This document shows, one piece after another, positions 34,120-44,524 of a DNA stretch of 64,000 nt (positions are counted from its first letter, which is position 1; the number at the start of each line of letters is the position of its first letter). The translations under genes were made by a program, and so were the position numbers. Source of the stretch: Betaproteobacteria bacterium HGW-Betaproteobacteria-9 (GTDB lineage Bacteria > Pseudomonadota > Gammaproteobacteria > Burkholderiales > Burkholderiaceae_C); NCBI GenBank assembly GCA_002842215.1, contig PHCC01000013.1, positions 1-64,000 on the forward strand, written 5' to 3'. Below the pieces are notes generated by a model that saw only the letters and a list, made by a program, of their open reading frames with translations, made no database searches and was not told the DNA's origin.

Positions 34120-34149
34120 TTGTCGCTGCCCGCGAGCCTTTCATTACAC
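34120..34149 (-). promoter_or_regulatory. ECF-type promoter element upstream of the nrtS-sigma operon
   Basis: Minus strand: TGTAATG, 16 bp, CGACAAA. It is about 315 bp from the nrtS ATG, so the leader would be long; a closer, different promoter cannot be excluded. Confidence 0.45.
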
Positions 34150-34217
34150 AGCCCCAACCGTCGCCCTTGCACGAGCACGTCGCAAGCAGGTGTTCACCGA
34201 AAACTTGCGCAATGCGG

Positions 34218-34246
34218 TGTAAGGATCGTGAAACAGCAGCGACTAC
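34218..34246 (+). promoter_or_regulatory. ECF-type promoter element upstream of the bufferin operon
   Basis: TGTAAGG, 15 bp, CGACTAC. The spacer is 1 bp shorter than in the other ten elements. It ends 64 bp before the ATG of the precursor gene. Confidence 0.6.
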
Positions 34247-34310
34247 ATCCTTGCAAGCCCACCTTTGTTGGCGAGCACCCTCCAACCTCAATCCCTTTCA
34301 GGAGATCACC

Positions 34311-34631
34311 ATGAGCAACACCATCACCCGCCGCAACGCCGCACAGATCGCCACCGGCGCAGCCCTGGCCCTCGCCATGGGCGCTGCCCTCACGCTGGCC
34401 GCCAGCCCAGCCGCCGCCCAGAGCGCCGACAAAGAAAAGTGCTTTGGCGTCGCGCTCAAGGGCAAGAACGACTGCGCCGCCGGCCCCGGCACCACCTGCG
34501 CCGGCACTTCCAAGGTGGACTACCAGGGCAACGCCTGGTCGCTGGTCCCGAAGGGCAGCTGCGAGAAGACCGCATCGCCTAAGTCGCCCACCGGCTTCGG
34601 CCAGCTCGCGGCATTCGCGGAAAAGGCCTGA
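34311..34631 (+). CDS. bufA1: Bufferin-type precursor (DUF2282, BufA1 family)
   Basis: A 106-aa exported precursor. The N-terminus has an RR followed by a hydrophobic signal (cleaved near residue 36 after PAAA); the mature part has exactly four cysteines (44, 55, 63, 84) in the DUF2282 layout ([39 protein letters not shown]). DUF2282 proteins were described as bufferins, copper-binding RiPPs whose cysteines are modified by a DUF692 enzyme. CAGGAG lies upstream. The modifying enzyme and its partner follow in order. Confidence 0.92.
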   Translation: MSNTITRRNAAQIATGAALALAMGAALTLAASPAAAQSADKEKCFGVALKGKNDCAAGPGTTCAGTSKVDYQGNAWSLVPKGSCEKTASPKSPTGFGQLAAFAEKA

Positions 34632-34676
34632 CCCTCTGAGCGCGGCCGAAGAACACCCGGCACAGGAGACCTTGCG

Positions 34677-35654
34677 ATGAACCCGAATCCTGCATTCACC
34701 TCTGCCTGCGTTGCGCCGGTCACGCTCACCCGCCACAGCCCACCCGACAGCTGGCCGCTGCCACATCGGGCGGGGCTGGGCCTCAAACCCGAACACTTCG
34801 CCCACATCCACGAGCACCAACCCGATGTGGGTTTCTTCGAGGTGCATGCGGAAAACTACCTCGTCGCCGGCGGACCGATGCTGCACCACCTCACCCGCAT
34901 CCGCGAAAGTTATGCGCTGAGCATCCACGGCGTGGGCCTGTCCATCGGGGGCGAGGAGCCGCTCGATACCGTCCACCTTGAAGCCGTCGCCTGCCTGGTG
35001 CAGCGCTACCAGCCGGCCGTGTTTTCCGAACACCTGGCCTGGTCCAGCCACGACGGTGTGTTCTTCAATGACCTGCTGCCCCTGCCCTACAACCTGCCAA
35101 CGTTGCAACGCGTGTGCGAGCACATCGACCAAATCCAGAACCGCCTCGGTCGCCCCCTGCTGCTGGAGAACCCGTCCACCTATGTCGAGTTCATCAGTTC
35201 GACCTGGAGCGAGGGCGACTTCCTGCGCGAGGTGATCCAGCGCACCGGCTGCGGTCTGCTGCTGGATGTCAACAACGTCTACGTCTCGGCCATCAACCAC
35301 TGCCGCGACCCGATGCGCAGCCTGTGCGAACTGCCCTGTCACGCCGCCGGTGAAATCCACCTCGCGGGGTTCGCGGAAGACCTGGACGCCGCCGGTGACC
35401 GCCTCCTGATCGACACCCATGGCGCGCCTGTGGCCGAAGCGGTCTGGACGCTGTACGACGCCGCGCTGGCCATCACTGGGCCACTGCCCACCCTGATCGA
35501 GCGCGACAACGATCTACCGGCTTTCGAGGTGCTGCGACAGGAAGCTCGCCTGGCTGAAACACACCTGTCGGCCAACGCCCCCAGCACCAGCCACGCCAAG
35601 CCGTGCCCCCGGACGAAGACTCGCTACGCCCCCTCTCAGGAGGCCACAACATGA
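34677..35654 (+). CDS. bufB: DUF692 multinuclear iron oxygenase, bufferin maturase
   Basis: A 325-aa MNIO (DUF692, TIM-barrel) enzyme. Metal-binding blocks are visible: [79 protein letters not shown] and IERDND. In characterised bufferin systems this enzyme converts cysteines of the precursor to thiooxazole groups using oxygen. The final 25 residues are a variable tail. It overlaps bufC by 4 nt. Confidence 0.94.
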   Translation: MNPNPAFTSACVAPVTLTRHSPPDSWPLPHRAGLGLKPEHFAHIHEHQPDVGFFEVHAENYLVAGGPMLHHLTRIRESYALSIHGVGLSIGGEEPLDTVHLEAVACLVQRYQPAVFSEHLAWSSHDGVFFNDLLPLPYNLPTLQRVCEHIDQIQNRLGRPLLLENPSTYVEFISSTWSEGDFLREVIQRTGCGLLLDVNNVYVSAINHCRDPMRSLCELPCHAAGEIHLAGFAEDLDAAGDRLLIDTHGAPVAEAVWTLYDAALAITGPLPTLIERDNDLPAFEVLRQEARLAETHLSANAPSTSHAKPCPRTKTRYAPSQEATT

Positions 35655-36421
35655 GCGCGCAACACACCTGGGCCCAGGCCCTGCTCGACCCCTCACTAGC
35701 CGCACCCCAGGGCCTCAGCACCTGGAACCACAGCGACCCCGCGAAGCGCTTGGCTGTCTATCGCAACAACGTGATGGTCTCGCTGGTGGACGCGCTGGCC
35801 CAGACTTTTCCGGTGACGCTACAACTGGTGGGCGAAGAATTCTTCCGCGCCATGGCCCAGGTCTTTGTGCGCGCCCACCCACCACGCACCCGCGTGCTAG
35901 CCCACCATGGGCAAGCGCTGCCCGGCTTCATCGCCCAATTTCTGCCGGCCGCCGGCCTGCCCTACCTGCCCGATGTGGCGCAGCTGGAATGGCAACGCCT
36001 GCAGTCCCTGCACGCGGCCGATGCATCGGCTGTGGAACCCTCCACCATCGCCGCTCTGCTGGCCGATGCCGAACGCTTGCCCCTGCTGCGTTGGCAACCG
36101 CATCCCAGCCTGCAGCTGCTGCGTTCGCCGCACGCGGTGGTGTCCCTCTGGGCGGCGCACCAACCTGGCAGTGTCATTGCGCTGGAGAGCGTGCAGGTGG
36201 CACAGCCCGAAGCGGCCCTGGTCTTTCGCAGTGGCCTGGACGTCATGGTTCTGCAAACCGATGCTGGCCTGACGGCCCTGACAGCCAGCCTGCTGGACAA
36301 CGTTGCGTTCGGGACTGCCATCAATCAGGCCCTCAGCGCCGACCCAGCCTTCGATCCCTCGCAGGCCATGGCCGTGTTGATTCGCCACGGGCTGCTGATC
36401 GGCGCCCGACACCCGCACTGA
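35651..36421 (+). CDS. bufC: DUF2063-type MNIO partner protein
   Basis: A 256-aa partner of the DUF692 enzyme, of the family often annotated as 'putative DNA-binding' (DUF2063). The N-terminal domain (about 1-100; [45 protein letters not shown]) is the diagnostic block and is followed by [20 protein letters not shown]. In related systems such partners bind precursor and enzyme as RiPP recognition elements. Overlaps bufB (ATGA). The C-terminal half is divergent. Confidence 0.9.
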   Translation: MSAQHTWAQALLDPSLAAPQGLSTWNHSDPAKRLAVYRNNVMVSLVDALAQTFPVTLQLVGEEFFRAMAQVFVRAHPPRTRVLAHHGQALPGFIAQFLPAAGLPYLPDVAQLEWQRLQSLHAADASAVEPSTIAALLADAERLPLLRWQPHPSLQLLRSPHAVVSLWAAHQPGSVIALESVQVAQPEAALVFRSGLDVMVLQTDAGLTALTASLLDNVAFGTAINQALSADPAFDPSQAMAVLIRHGLLIGARHPH

Positions 36422-36474
36422 AACGCCACCGACCACACCACCCTCTTTCGCCCACAACAACCCAGGAGACCACC

Positions 36475-37005
36475 ATGAACACCCTCACCTCTTCACAAGG
36501 CGCCGAAGCTGGCGGTCTGACGGCGCGCGTGAGCGCACTGCTGCACAGCGTCCACAGCATGATGGGCCACCTTCCCAACACGCTCCTGGCCTTCATCGCC
36601 CGCTTTTCCATCGCCGCCGTGTTCTGGAAATCGGGCCAGACCAAGATCGAGGGCCTGGCCATCGACATCGTCAGCGGGACCTTCGAATTGGGCATGCCGC
36701 GCCTCTCCGACAACGCAGTCTTCCTGTTCAAGGAGGAATACAAGCTCCCTCTGCTGTCGCCCGAACTGGGCGCCACGATGGCCGCGCTGGGCGAACACAT
36801 CCTGCCCATCTTCATCCTGCTCGGCCTGGCCACCCGTCTGTCGGCGCTGGGTCTGCTGGGCATGACGATGGTGATCCAGCTCTTCGTCTACCCCGACGCC
36901 TACGCCACCCACGGCACCTGGGCCGCCGTGTTGCTCTACCTCATGGCGCACGGCCCGGGCAAGCTCTCGCTCGACGCCTGGATCGCCAGCCGCCACGAAC
37001 GCTGA
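36475..37005 (+). CDS. DoxX-family membrane protein of the bufferin operon
   Basis: A 176-aa DoxX-family inner-membrane protein with four predicted helices (LLAFIARFSIAAVFWKSGQTKIEG, ATMAALGEHILPIFILLGLATRLSALGLLGMTMVIQLFVY, TWAAVLLYLMAHGPG). DoxX proteins are common last members of bufferin operons and may deal with electron flow or thiol stress at the membrane; the exact role is not known. CCAGGAGA precedes the ATG. It follows bufC by 53 nt. Confidence 0.88.
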   Translation: MNTLTSSQGAEAGGLTARVSALLHSVHSMMGHLPNTLLAFIARFSIAAVFWKSGQTKIEGLAIDIVSGTFELGMPRLSDNAVFLFKEEYKLPLLSPELGATMAALGEHILPIFILLGLATRLSALGLLGMTMVIQLFVYPDAYATHGTWAAVLLYLMAHGPGKLSLDAWIASRHER

Positions 37006-37029
37006 GCCACGCCCGCACAGGAGCCGATC

Positions 37030-37872
37030 ATGGGAACGGTGTCTGGCTGGTTCGGCTCGCAGCTGGCCCGCTATCTGTCCGAAGAGGTGCACCAGCACGG
37101 CAGCGCGCCGCCCACCCGGGCCGCGCGTCTGCTGGCGACCTTGCAACCTGGAGATGTGCTGCTGGTGGAGGGCCACAGCCGTTTCAGCACCGCAATCAAG
37201 TACCTCACCCAGTCCACCTGGTCGCACGCGGCCCTGTACGTGGGGGCCGAAGCGCTGCGCAGAACCGGCGCCCCGCCCGGACACTGCTTCGTGGAGGCCG
37301 ACGTGTCTGACGGTGTGCGCAGTGTGGAAGCAGAGCTGTTCGAGGGGTACCACACACGCATCTGCCGACCAGTAGGCCTGGCGGATGAGGACATCCAGCG
37401 GGTGGTGGGTTATGTCGTGGCGCGCCTGGGCCACCAGTACGACCTGCGCAATGTGTGGGACCTGGCGCGATACCTGTTCCCCACGCCGCCCGTTCCACTG
37501 CGCTGGCGGCGGCGCATGCTGTCTCTGGGCAGCGGCGACCCCACCCGCGCCATCTGCTCGACCCTGATCGCGCAGGCCTTCCAGTCGATCCGCTACCCGA
37601 TCCTGCCCATGATCACCTCCACCAGCCACGACAGCCCGGACTGCCCCGCCTGCGTGGACGAAATCCTGCAGCTGCGCCACCACAGCCTGTTTGCACCCAG
37701 GGACTTCGATGTGTCACCGTATTTCTCGGTGGTCAAACCCGCACTCGAGCAGGGATTCAACTTTCATGCGCTTCAGTGGACTTCGGACTCCAATGCGGTG
37801 GCAGGACCAACAGACCACCCACCGATTGGGCGCTCAGACGTGTCTGGGCCACCTGCGCGCGCGGCAACTTGA
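37030..37872 (+). CDS. YiiX/YebB-like NlpC/P60 cysteine hydrolase
   Basis: A 280-aa protein with a permuted papain-like fold. The histidine lies in TQSTWSHAALYVG (about residue 62) and the cysteine in TRAICSTLIAQAFQSI, the order of circularly permuted NlpC/P60 enzymes; LQPGDVLLVEGHSRFSTAIKYL begins the domain. No signal peptide. Substrates of such proteins may be peptidoglycan-related or lipids; I cannot decide. It lies 24 nt after doxX on the same strand, so it may extend the bufferin operon, and converges on merR. Confidence 0.82.
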   Translation: MGTVSGWFGSQLARYLSEEVHQHGSAPPTRAARLLATLQPGDVLLVEGHSRFSTAIKYLTQSTWSHAALYVGAEALRRTGAPPGHCFVEADVSDGVRSVEAELFEGYHTRICRPVGLADEDIQRVVGYVVARLGHQYDLRNVWDLARYLFPTPPVPLRWRRRMLSLGSGDPTRAICSTLIAQAFQSIRYPILPMITSTSHDSPDCPACVDEILQLRHHSLFAPRDFDVSPYFSVVKPALEQGFNFHALQWTSDSNAVAGPTDHPPIGRSDVSGPPARAAT

Positions 37873-37883
37873 CCGTCACCCAA

Positions 37884-38321
37884 TCACGGCGCAAGGTGTG
37901 GCGTGGCGAAACACAATCCGTCTTGCAGCGATGCAATCAATGGGCAGGAAAGCGGTCCCTGTCGCGTGTTGCAAGCGCAAACCAACTCCGACAGCACCGC
38001 CTCCATGCGCGCCAGGTCGGCCATCTTTTCGCGCACGTCCTTGAGCTTGTGTTCCGCCAGACGGCCGGCTTCGTCGCACTGGGTGCCATCGTCCAAGCTC
38101 AATAGTTCGGCGACTTCATCCAGGTTAAAGCCAAGCCGTTTGGCCGATTTCACAAACTGCACCCGCGTCACGTCCGCCTCGCCATACCGGCGAATGCTGC
38201 CATAGGGCTTATCCGGCTCCGGCAACAAGCCCTTGCGCTGATAGAACCGGATGGTCTCTACGTTGACCCCGGCGGCCTTTGCAAAGGCACCAATGGTCAG
38301 ATTTTCAAAAATAGTTTGCAT
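37884..38321 (-). CDS. merR: Mercury-responsive regulator MerR
   Basis: A 145-aa MerR with the winged HTH at 9-45 ([26 protein letters not shown]), a dimerisation helix, and the three Hg-binding cysteines in [15 protein letters not shown] and PLSCPL. It represses and, with Hg(II), activates merTPFA from the divergent promoter at 38327-38357. Convergent with the YiiX-like gene, with 11 nt between stops. Confidence 0.95.
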   Translation of the reverse strand: MQTIFENLTIGAFAKAAGVNVETIRFYQRKGLLPEPDKPYGSIRRYGEADVTRVQFVKSAKRLGFNLDEVAELLSLDDGTQCDEAGRLAEHKLKDVREKMADLARMEAVLSELVCACNTRQGPLSCPLIASLQDGLCFATPHLAP

Positions 38322-38326
38322 ACCAC

Positions 38327-38357
38327 TTGACTCCGTACATGACTACGGAAGTAAGCT
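38327..38357 (+). promoter_or_regulatory. PmerT promoter with MerR operator
   Basis: -35 TTGACT (38327-38332) and -10 TAAGCT (38352-38357) are separated by a 19-bp spacer, the overlong spacing that MerR corrects by untwisting DNA. The spacer carries the dyad CCGTA-N6-TACGG. Confidence 0.9.
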
Positions 38358-38392
38358 TACGCTATTCCTTCTATTTTCGATAGTGCAAACAC

Positions 38393-38743
38393 ATGTCTGA
38401 ACCACAAAACGGGCGCGGAGCCCTCTTCGCCGGCGGACTGGCCGCCATTCTCGCTTCAACTTGTTGCCTGGGGCCGCTGGTTCTAATTACCCTGGGGTTT
38501 AGCGGCGCGTGGATAGGCAACTTGACCGTGCTGGAACCGTATCGACCGCTCTTCATCGGTGCGGCGCTGGTGGCGCTGTTCGTTGCCTGGCGGCGCATTT
38601 ACCGCCCGGCACAAGCCTGCAAGCCGGGCGACGTGTGCGCGATTGCACAGGTACGCGGCACCTACAAGCTCATCTTCTGGGTGGTGGCCGCTCTGGTGCT
38701 GGTTGCGCTCGGATTCCCCTACGTCCTTCCTTTGTTTTATTAA
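38393..38743 (+). CDS. merT: Mercuric transport protein MerT
   Basis: A 116-aa inner-membrane Hg(II) importer with three helices. The paired cysteines C24/C25 in the first helix (ASTCCLGPLV) and a second pair in the loop (KPGDVCAIA plus the CK before it) are present. It receives Hg(II) from MerP and hands it to MerA. Standard length. Confidence 0.95.
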   Translation: MSEPQNGRGALFAGGLAAILASTCCLGPLVLITLGFSGAWIGNLTVLEPYRPLFIGAALVALFVAWRRIYRPAQACKPGDVCAIAQVRGTYKLIFWVVAALVLVALGFPYVLPLFY

Positions 38744-38755
38744 CTGGAGATCACC

Positions 38756-40943
<2,188 letters not shown>

Positions 40944-41013
40944 GGGCGATGTCAATTCAGATATGGTCTATAGCAAACCCTCCATGGCAGTCGTTTTTGG
41001 TTAGACTCACTTC

Positions 41014-41382
41014 ATGCGTTTCTTTCTCGCCCTTCTGCTGTGTTTGAGCATCCCACTCCAGGGTTGGGCTGCGGGCACAGGTATGCACGCGCCTTGCCCC
41101 ATGGGCGACATGATGGCGACGCAAGGCGACACCGCCAGCAAAGGGATGACAGCCCCCGGTGAAGTGGCCGCCATCGCCGACTGCTGTAGCGACGCAGCGA
41201 CCGCAGCGCTCACCGGCAAGCTCTGCAAAACGGGACAGGGTTGCCACGTACCCGCCGGCTGGCTCGCACCGCTCTCGCGGTCTGCGATTGAGACCTTGCC
41301 GATGAGCATGTCGCTCGTGACCGACACGCCCACGCCGCCCCGCGGCGCTCCCGCCAGCGTCTGGCGCCCCCCCACGCTCTGA
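41014..41382 (+). CDS. Small exported Cys/Met-containing protein upstream of cusCBA
   Basis: A 122-aa protein with a signal peptide (MRFFLALLLCLSIPLQGWAA) and metal-ligand-rich sequence: HAPCPMGDMM, ADCCSDAA, GKLCKTGQGCH and PMSMS. I recognise no family; similar short Cys/Met proteins precede copper and silver efflux operons, where they may sense or buffer metal. The gene starts 109 nt before the TolC-type gene and is probably co-transcribed. Alternative: a leader without a conserved role. Confidence 0.6.
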   Translation: MRFFLALLLCLSIPLQGWAAGTGMHAPCPMGDMMATQGDTASKGMTAPGEVAAIADCCSDAATAALTGKLCKTGQGCHVPAGWLAPLSRSAIETLPMSMSLVTDTPTPPRGAPASVWRPPTL

Positions 41383-41490
41383 CTCCGTTGATCCAGACCG
41401 CGCACCGCAGCTGAGGCTGGCGTGCGGTCCGTGACGCGGCTGCCCGCCTGTGGCGCGCGCAGCCCATGTTCTTCTTCATGGAGCAGAGAT

Positions 41491-42876
41491 ATGCAAGCCT
41501 TTCCTACGGGCATGAGCAAGCGCGCAAGATCGGTGGTTCGCGCCATGGCGCCCAACCACATCGTCAACACCACAGCCCTCCTGATGGCCCTGTGGCTGGG
41601 CATCGCATTGCCCGCCTGGGCATCGGACCTCGGACCGCTGGATCTTTCAATGGCCGTTGAAGCTGCGTTGGCACGCTCGCAGGCCCTGACTGCGCAGGAC
41701 GCCGCAGCCCGCTCGGCGCGGGAAGCCGCCGTGGCAGCGGGTCAGCGACCCGACCCGTTACTGCGGGTCTCTCTCAACAGCCTGCCCATCGAAGGAGACA
41801 ACCGCTTCAGCACATCGACCGAGCCCATGACCAGCAAGGCCGTTTCGCTGATGCAGGCATTTCCCGCCGAGGGCAAGCGCCAGGCCCGCTCGCAGCGCTT
41901 CGAGCGCGAAGCCGAGGTGGCCCTGGCCACGCGGGCACTGCGCGCCGCCAGCTTGCGGCGCGACACCGCCATCGCGTGGTTTGAAAGGCACGCCCAAGAG
42001 CAACGGGCCGCCTTGCTGCGTGCACAGCTGAGCGAGAACCGGCTGCAGCTCCAGGCCGCCGAAGCCGCCACCCGCGGCGGTCTGCCCGCTGGCACCAGCA
42101 GCCCGTCGGTGGACTGGCTGAATGCGCGCGACGCAGTCGCCCAGACGCAGCAAGCCCTGCTGGGCGCCGAGGCCGGCCTGGTCAACGCGCGCCAGGCGCT
42201 GGCCCGCTGGACCGGCATGGCGCCCGATCGGCCCCTGGGCGATGCGCCCGCGCTGACCCCGTTGGCGCTGTCGGCCACAGGCTTTGCACCCCACCTCAAG
42301 CAACACCCGGACCTGGCGCTGGCAAGCGCCCGCCTAGCCACCGCCGAGGCCGACGCCGAAATGGCGCGACAGGATCGCAAACCCGACTGGAGTGCCGAGC
42401 TGATGTTCAGCCACCGGCGCCCACGCTACGACAACATGGTTTCGCTGGCGGTGTCGGTGCCGCTGCAATGGGACAGGGCGCAGCGCCAGGACCGTGTGCT
42501 GGCTGCGCGCCTGGCGCGTGCGGACGAGCTACAGGCCGAGCGCGAGGAGCGCGCGCGCGAGGCGCTCGCCGAGACCGAGCGCTGGCTGGCTGCCTGGCGG
42601 GCCGGGCTGGAACAGCTGGCACTGATCGACCGCGAGCGGCTGCCCTGGGCACGGCAGCGCGTGGACCTGGCGCAGGCCACCTACCGCGGCGGCAACGCCC
42701 GGCTGGGTGATGTGCTTGCCACGCGGCGCACGGCCCTGGCTCTGGAGATGGAGCGCGTCGATCTGCACCTTTCGACCGCCCTCCTATGGGCCCGGCTCAA
42801 ATACCTCCTGCCCGACGTTTTTCCCTCAGATGCCGCGCCCCTCGCCTCGACAGCAACCACAACCCAAAAGGACTGA
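41491..42876 (+). CDS. Outer-membrane efflux protein (TolC/CusC type)
   Basis: A 461-aa outer-membrane channel of the RND efflux system. After a hydrophobic leader ending PAWASD it has two OEP repeats with long coiled-coil helices rich in Ala, Arg and Glu (e.g. QALTAQDAAARSAREAA). The ATG at 41491 has GGAGC 7 nt upstream. It is 4 nt before the cusB gene. Function follows from the next two genes: copper/silver extrusion. Confidence 0.87.
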   Translation: MQAFPTGMSKRARSVVRAMAPNHIVNTTALLMALWLGIALPAWASDLGPLDLSMAVEAALARSQALTAQDAAARSAREAAVAAGQRPDPLLRVSLNSLPIEGDNRFSTSTEPMTSKAVSLMQAFPAEGKRQARSQRFEREAEVALATRALRAASLRRDTAIAWFERHAQEQRAALLRAQLSENRLQLQAAEAATRGGLPAGTSSPSVDWLNARDAVAQTQQALLGAEAGLVNARQALARWTGMAPDRPLGDAPALTPLALSATGFAPHLKQHPDLALASARLATAEADAEMARQDRKPDWSAELMFSHRRPRYDNMVSLAVSVPLQWDRAQRQDRVLAARLARADELQAEREERAREALAETERWLAAWRAGLEQLALIDRERLPWARQRVDLAQATYRGGNARLGDVLATRRTALALEMERVDLHLSTALLWARLKYLLPDVFPSDAAPLASTATTTQKD

Positions 42877-42880
42877 CCCC

Positions 42881-44524
42881 ATGAAAACATCCACCTGGAT
42901 CGGACTGACGGCTGTCGCCCTGGCCACTTTGACCGCCGTGGGTTACGGTGCCTGGACCGTTGGCATGAACGCCGGCATGTCCATGGCACTGCCCCAGCGC
43001 GCACCCACGGGTTCCGGAGCCGCCGCCTCACCTACTCAGGACCCCGGCACCTGGACCCTCACGCAAGGTTTCGAAGCCACCGAGCGCCACATGCGCAATG
43101 GCCTGAAGGCCGGGGACATCGACCCGGTGACGGGCCTGAAGATCCTCAATTACCACGACCCCATGGTGCCGGGCAAAAACTTCGACGCACCCGGCAAATC
43201 GCCGTTCATGGACATGCTGCTGGTGCCCCGCTATGCCGGCGGCCAAGCGGCCGATGCCAGCGGCGTCACCGTGAGCGCGCGCGTGCAGCAAAACCTCGGG
43301 CTGCGCACCGTGGAGGTAACCGAAGGCCGGCTGGACAGCGCGGTGTCGGTGGCCGGCAGCGTGGCCTGGAACGAGCGCGACCAGGTGCTGGTCAGTGCAC
43401 GATCGATGGGCTTCGTCGAACGCCTGCACGTGCGCGCCACGCAGGACCGCGTGGCACAGGGTGCGCCGCTGGCTGACATCTACGTGCCCAGCTGGGTGGC
43501 GGCGCAGGAAGAGTACCTGGCGGTGGCCCGCATGGCCGAACAGGACCCGCAGTTGGTGCCTCTGCGCGACGCCGCCGCGCAGCGCATGCGCCAAGCGGGC
43601 ATGAGCCCCGCCCAGATTCAGCGCGTGGTGCGCAGCGGCAGCCCGCAGCCCCGTTTCACGCTAACCGCGCCCCTGGGCGGCGTGGTCACGGAATTGATGG
43701 TGAGCGAAGGGGCGACCGTCTTGCCGGGCATGGCCCTGCTGCGGCTGCAGGGCACGGGCACGGTCTGGGCCGAGGGCCAGGTGCCCGAGAGCCAAGCCGC
43801 CCAGCTCAAGCCGGGCATGACCGTCAGCGCCGCCAGCCCGGCCGCGCCTAGCCAGACCTTCACGGGGCGCCTGCAGGCGCTGCTGCCTTCGGTAGACCCG
43901 GCAACGCGCACGATCAAGGCGCGGCTTGAACTCGCCAACCCCAAAGGCCTGCTGGTTCCGGGCATGTTTGTGCAGATGCGCTTTGCCAACTTCAGCGCCA
44001 GGAGCGTGCTGCTGCCCAGCGACGCGGTGATTCACACCGGGCGGCGCAGCGTCGTGATGCTGGCCGAAGGCGATGGCCGCTTCTCGCCGGTCGAGGTGCG
44101 CACCGGGCGCGAAGCGGGCGACCAGACCGAGATCCTTGAAGGTCTGCAACCGGGGCAGAAGGTGGTGCGTTCGGGCCAGTTCCTGATCGACTCCGAGGCC
44201 AGCCTCAACGGCTGGCTGGCTCGGCTGATCCCGGCGCCAGAGGCTGCTTCAGAAAAACCAGCGGCCAGCCCGCCCACGCCCCACCAGACGGATGCCCAGG
44301 TCAAAGCGGTGGACGGCGACACCGTGACCTTGCAACACCCGGCCATACCGGCGCTCCAATGGCCGACCATGACCATGGATTTCCGGTTGCCATCGGCAGA
44401 CCAACGGCCCAAGGACCTGTCCGCAGGCAGCGCGGTGCACATCGAATTTGAGATGCGCGACGGCGACGTACCACAGATCACGCGCATCGAGCGCCGCACC
44501 GCAGCCACGGGAGCGAAGCAATGA
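42881..44524 (+). CDS. cusB: CusB-type periplasmic adaptor with heavy-metal and CusF-like domains
   Basis: A 547-aa membrane-fusion protein. After an N-terminal membrane anchor (residues about 5-25) comes a heavy-metal-binding segment ([17 protein letters not shown], then [15 protein letters not shown]), the barrel-sandwich and beta-barrel domains of CusB, and a C-terminal CusF-like domain (about 470-547; [12 protein letters not shown]), whose W and M residues bind Cu(I)/Ag(I). The chaperone CusF, usually a separate protein, is thus fused to the adaptor. It overlaps cusA by 4 nt. Confidence 0.92.
   Translation: MKTSTWIGLTAVALATLTAVGYGAWTVGMNAGMSMALPQRAPTGSGAAASPTQDPGTWTLTQGFEATERHMRNGLKAGDIDPVTGLKILNYHDPMVPGKNFDAPGKSPFMDMLLVPRYAGGQAADASGVTVSARVQQNLGLRTVEVTEGRLDSAVSVAGSVAWNERDQVLVSARSMGFVERLHVRATQDRVAQGAPLADIYVPSWVAAQEEYLAVARMAEQDPQLVPLRDAAAQRMRQAGMSPAQIQRVVRSGSPQPRFTLTAPLGGVVTELMVSEGATVLPGMALLRLQGTGTVWAEGQVPESQAAQLKPGMTVSAASPAAPSQTFTGRLQALLPSVDPATRTIKARLELANPKGLLVPGMFVQMRFANFSARSVLLPSDAVIHTGRRSVVMLAEGDGRFSPVEVRTGREAGDQTEILEGLQPGQKVVRSGQFLIDSEASLNGWLARLIPAPEAASEKPAASPPTPHQTDAQVKAVDGDTVTLQHPAIPALQWPTMTMDFRLPSADQRPKDLSAGSAVHIEFEMRDGDVPQITRIERRTAATGAKQ

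Larger units (their letters stand above)
33806..34310. other. Divergent regulatory region between nrtS-sigma and bufferin operons
   Basis: 505 bp with two divergent ECF-type elements (34120-34149 on minus, 34218-34246 on plus). The minus element would give nrtS a leader of about 300 nt. A run of eight C (33944-33951) is present. A minus-strand ATG at about 34093 with a GGAGAG box opens a frame that runs through nrtS in another register into the sigma gene; it lacks homology and is not called. Confidence 0.5.

Noticed and set aside
32946..34178. 410-codon frame extending the second sigma gene upstream
   Set aside because: The extension overlaps nrtS in another frame and has no domain; ECF length and ribosome-binding site support the start at 33584.
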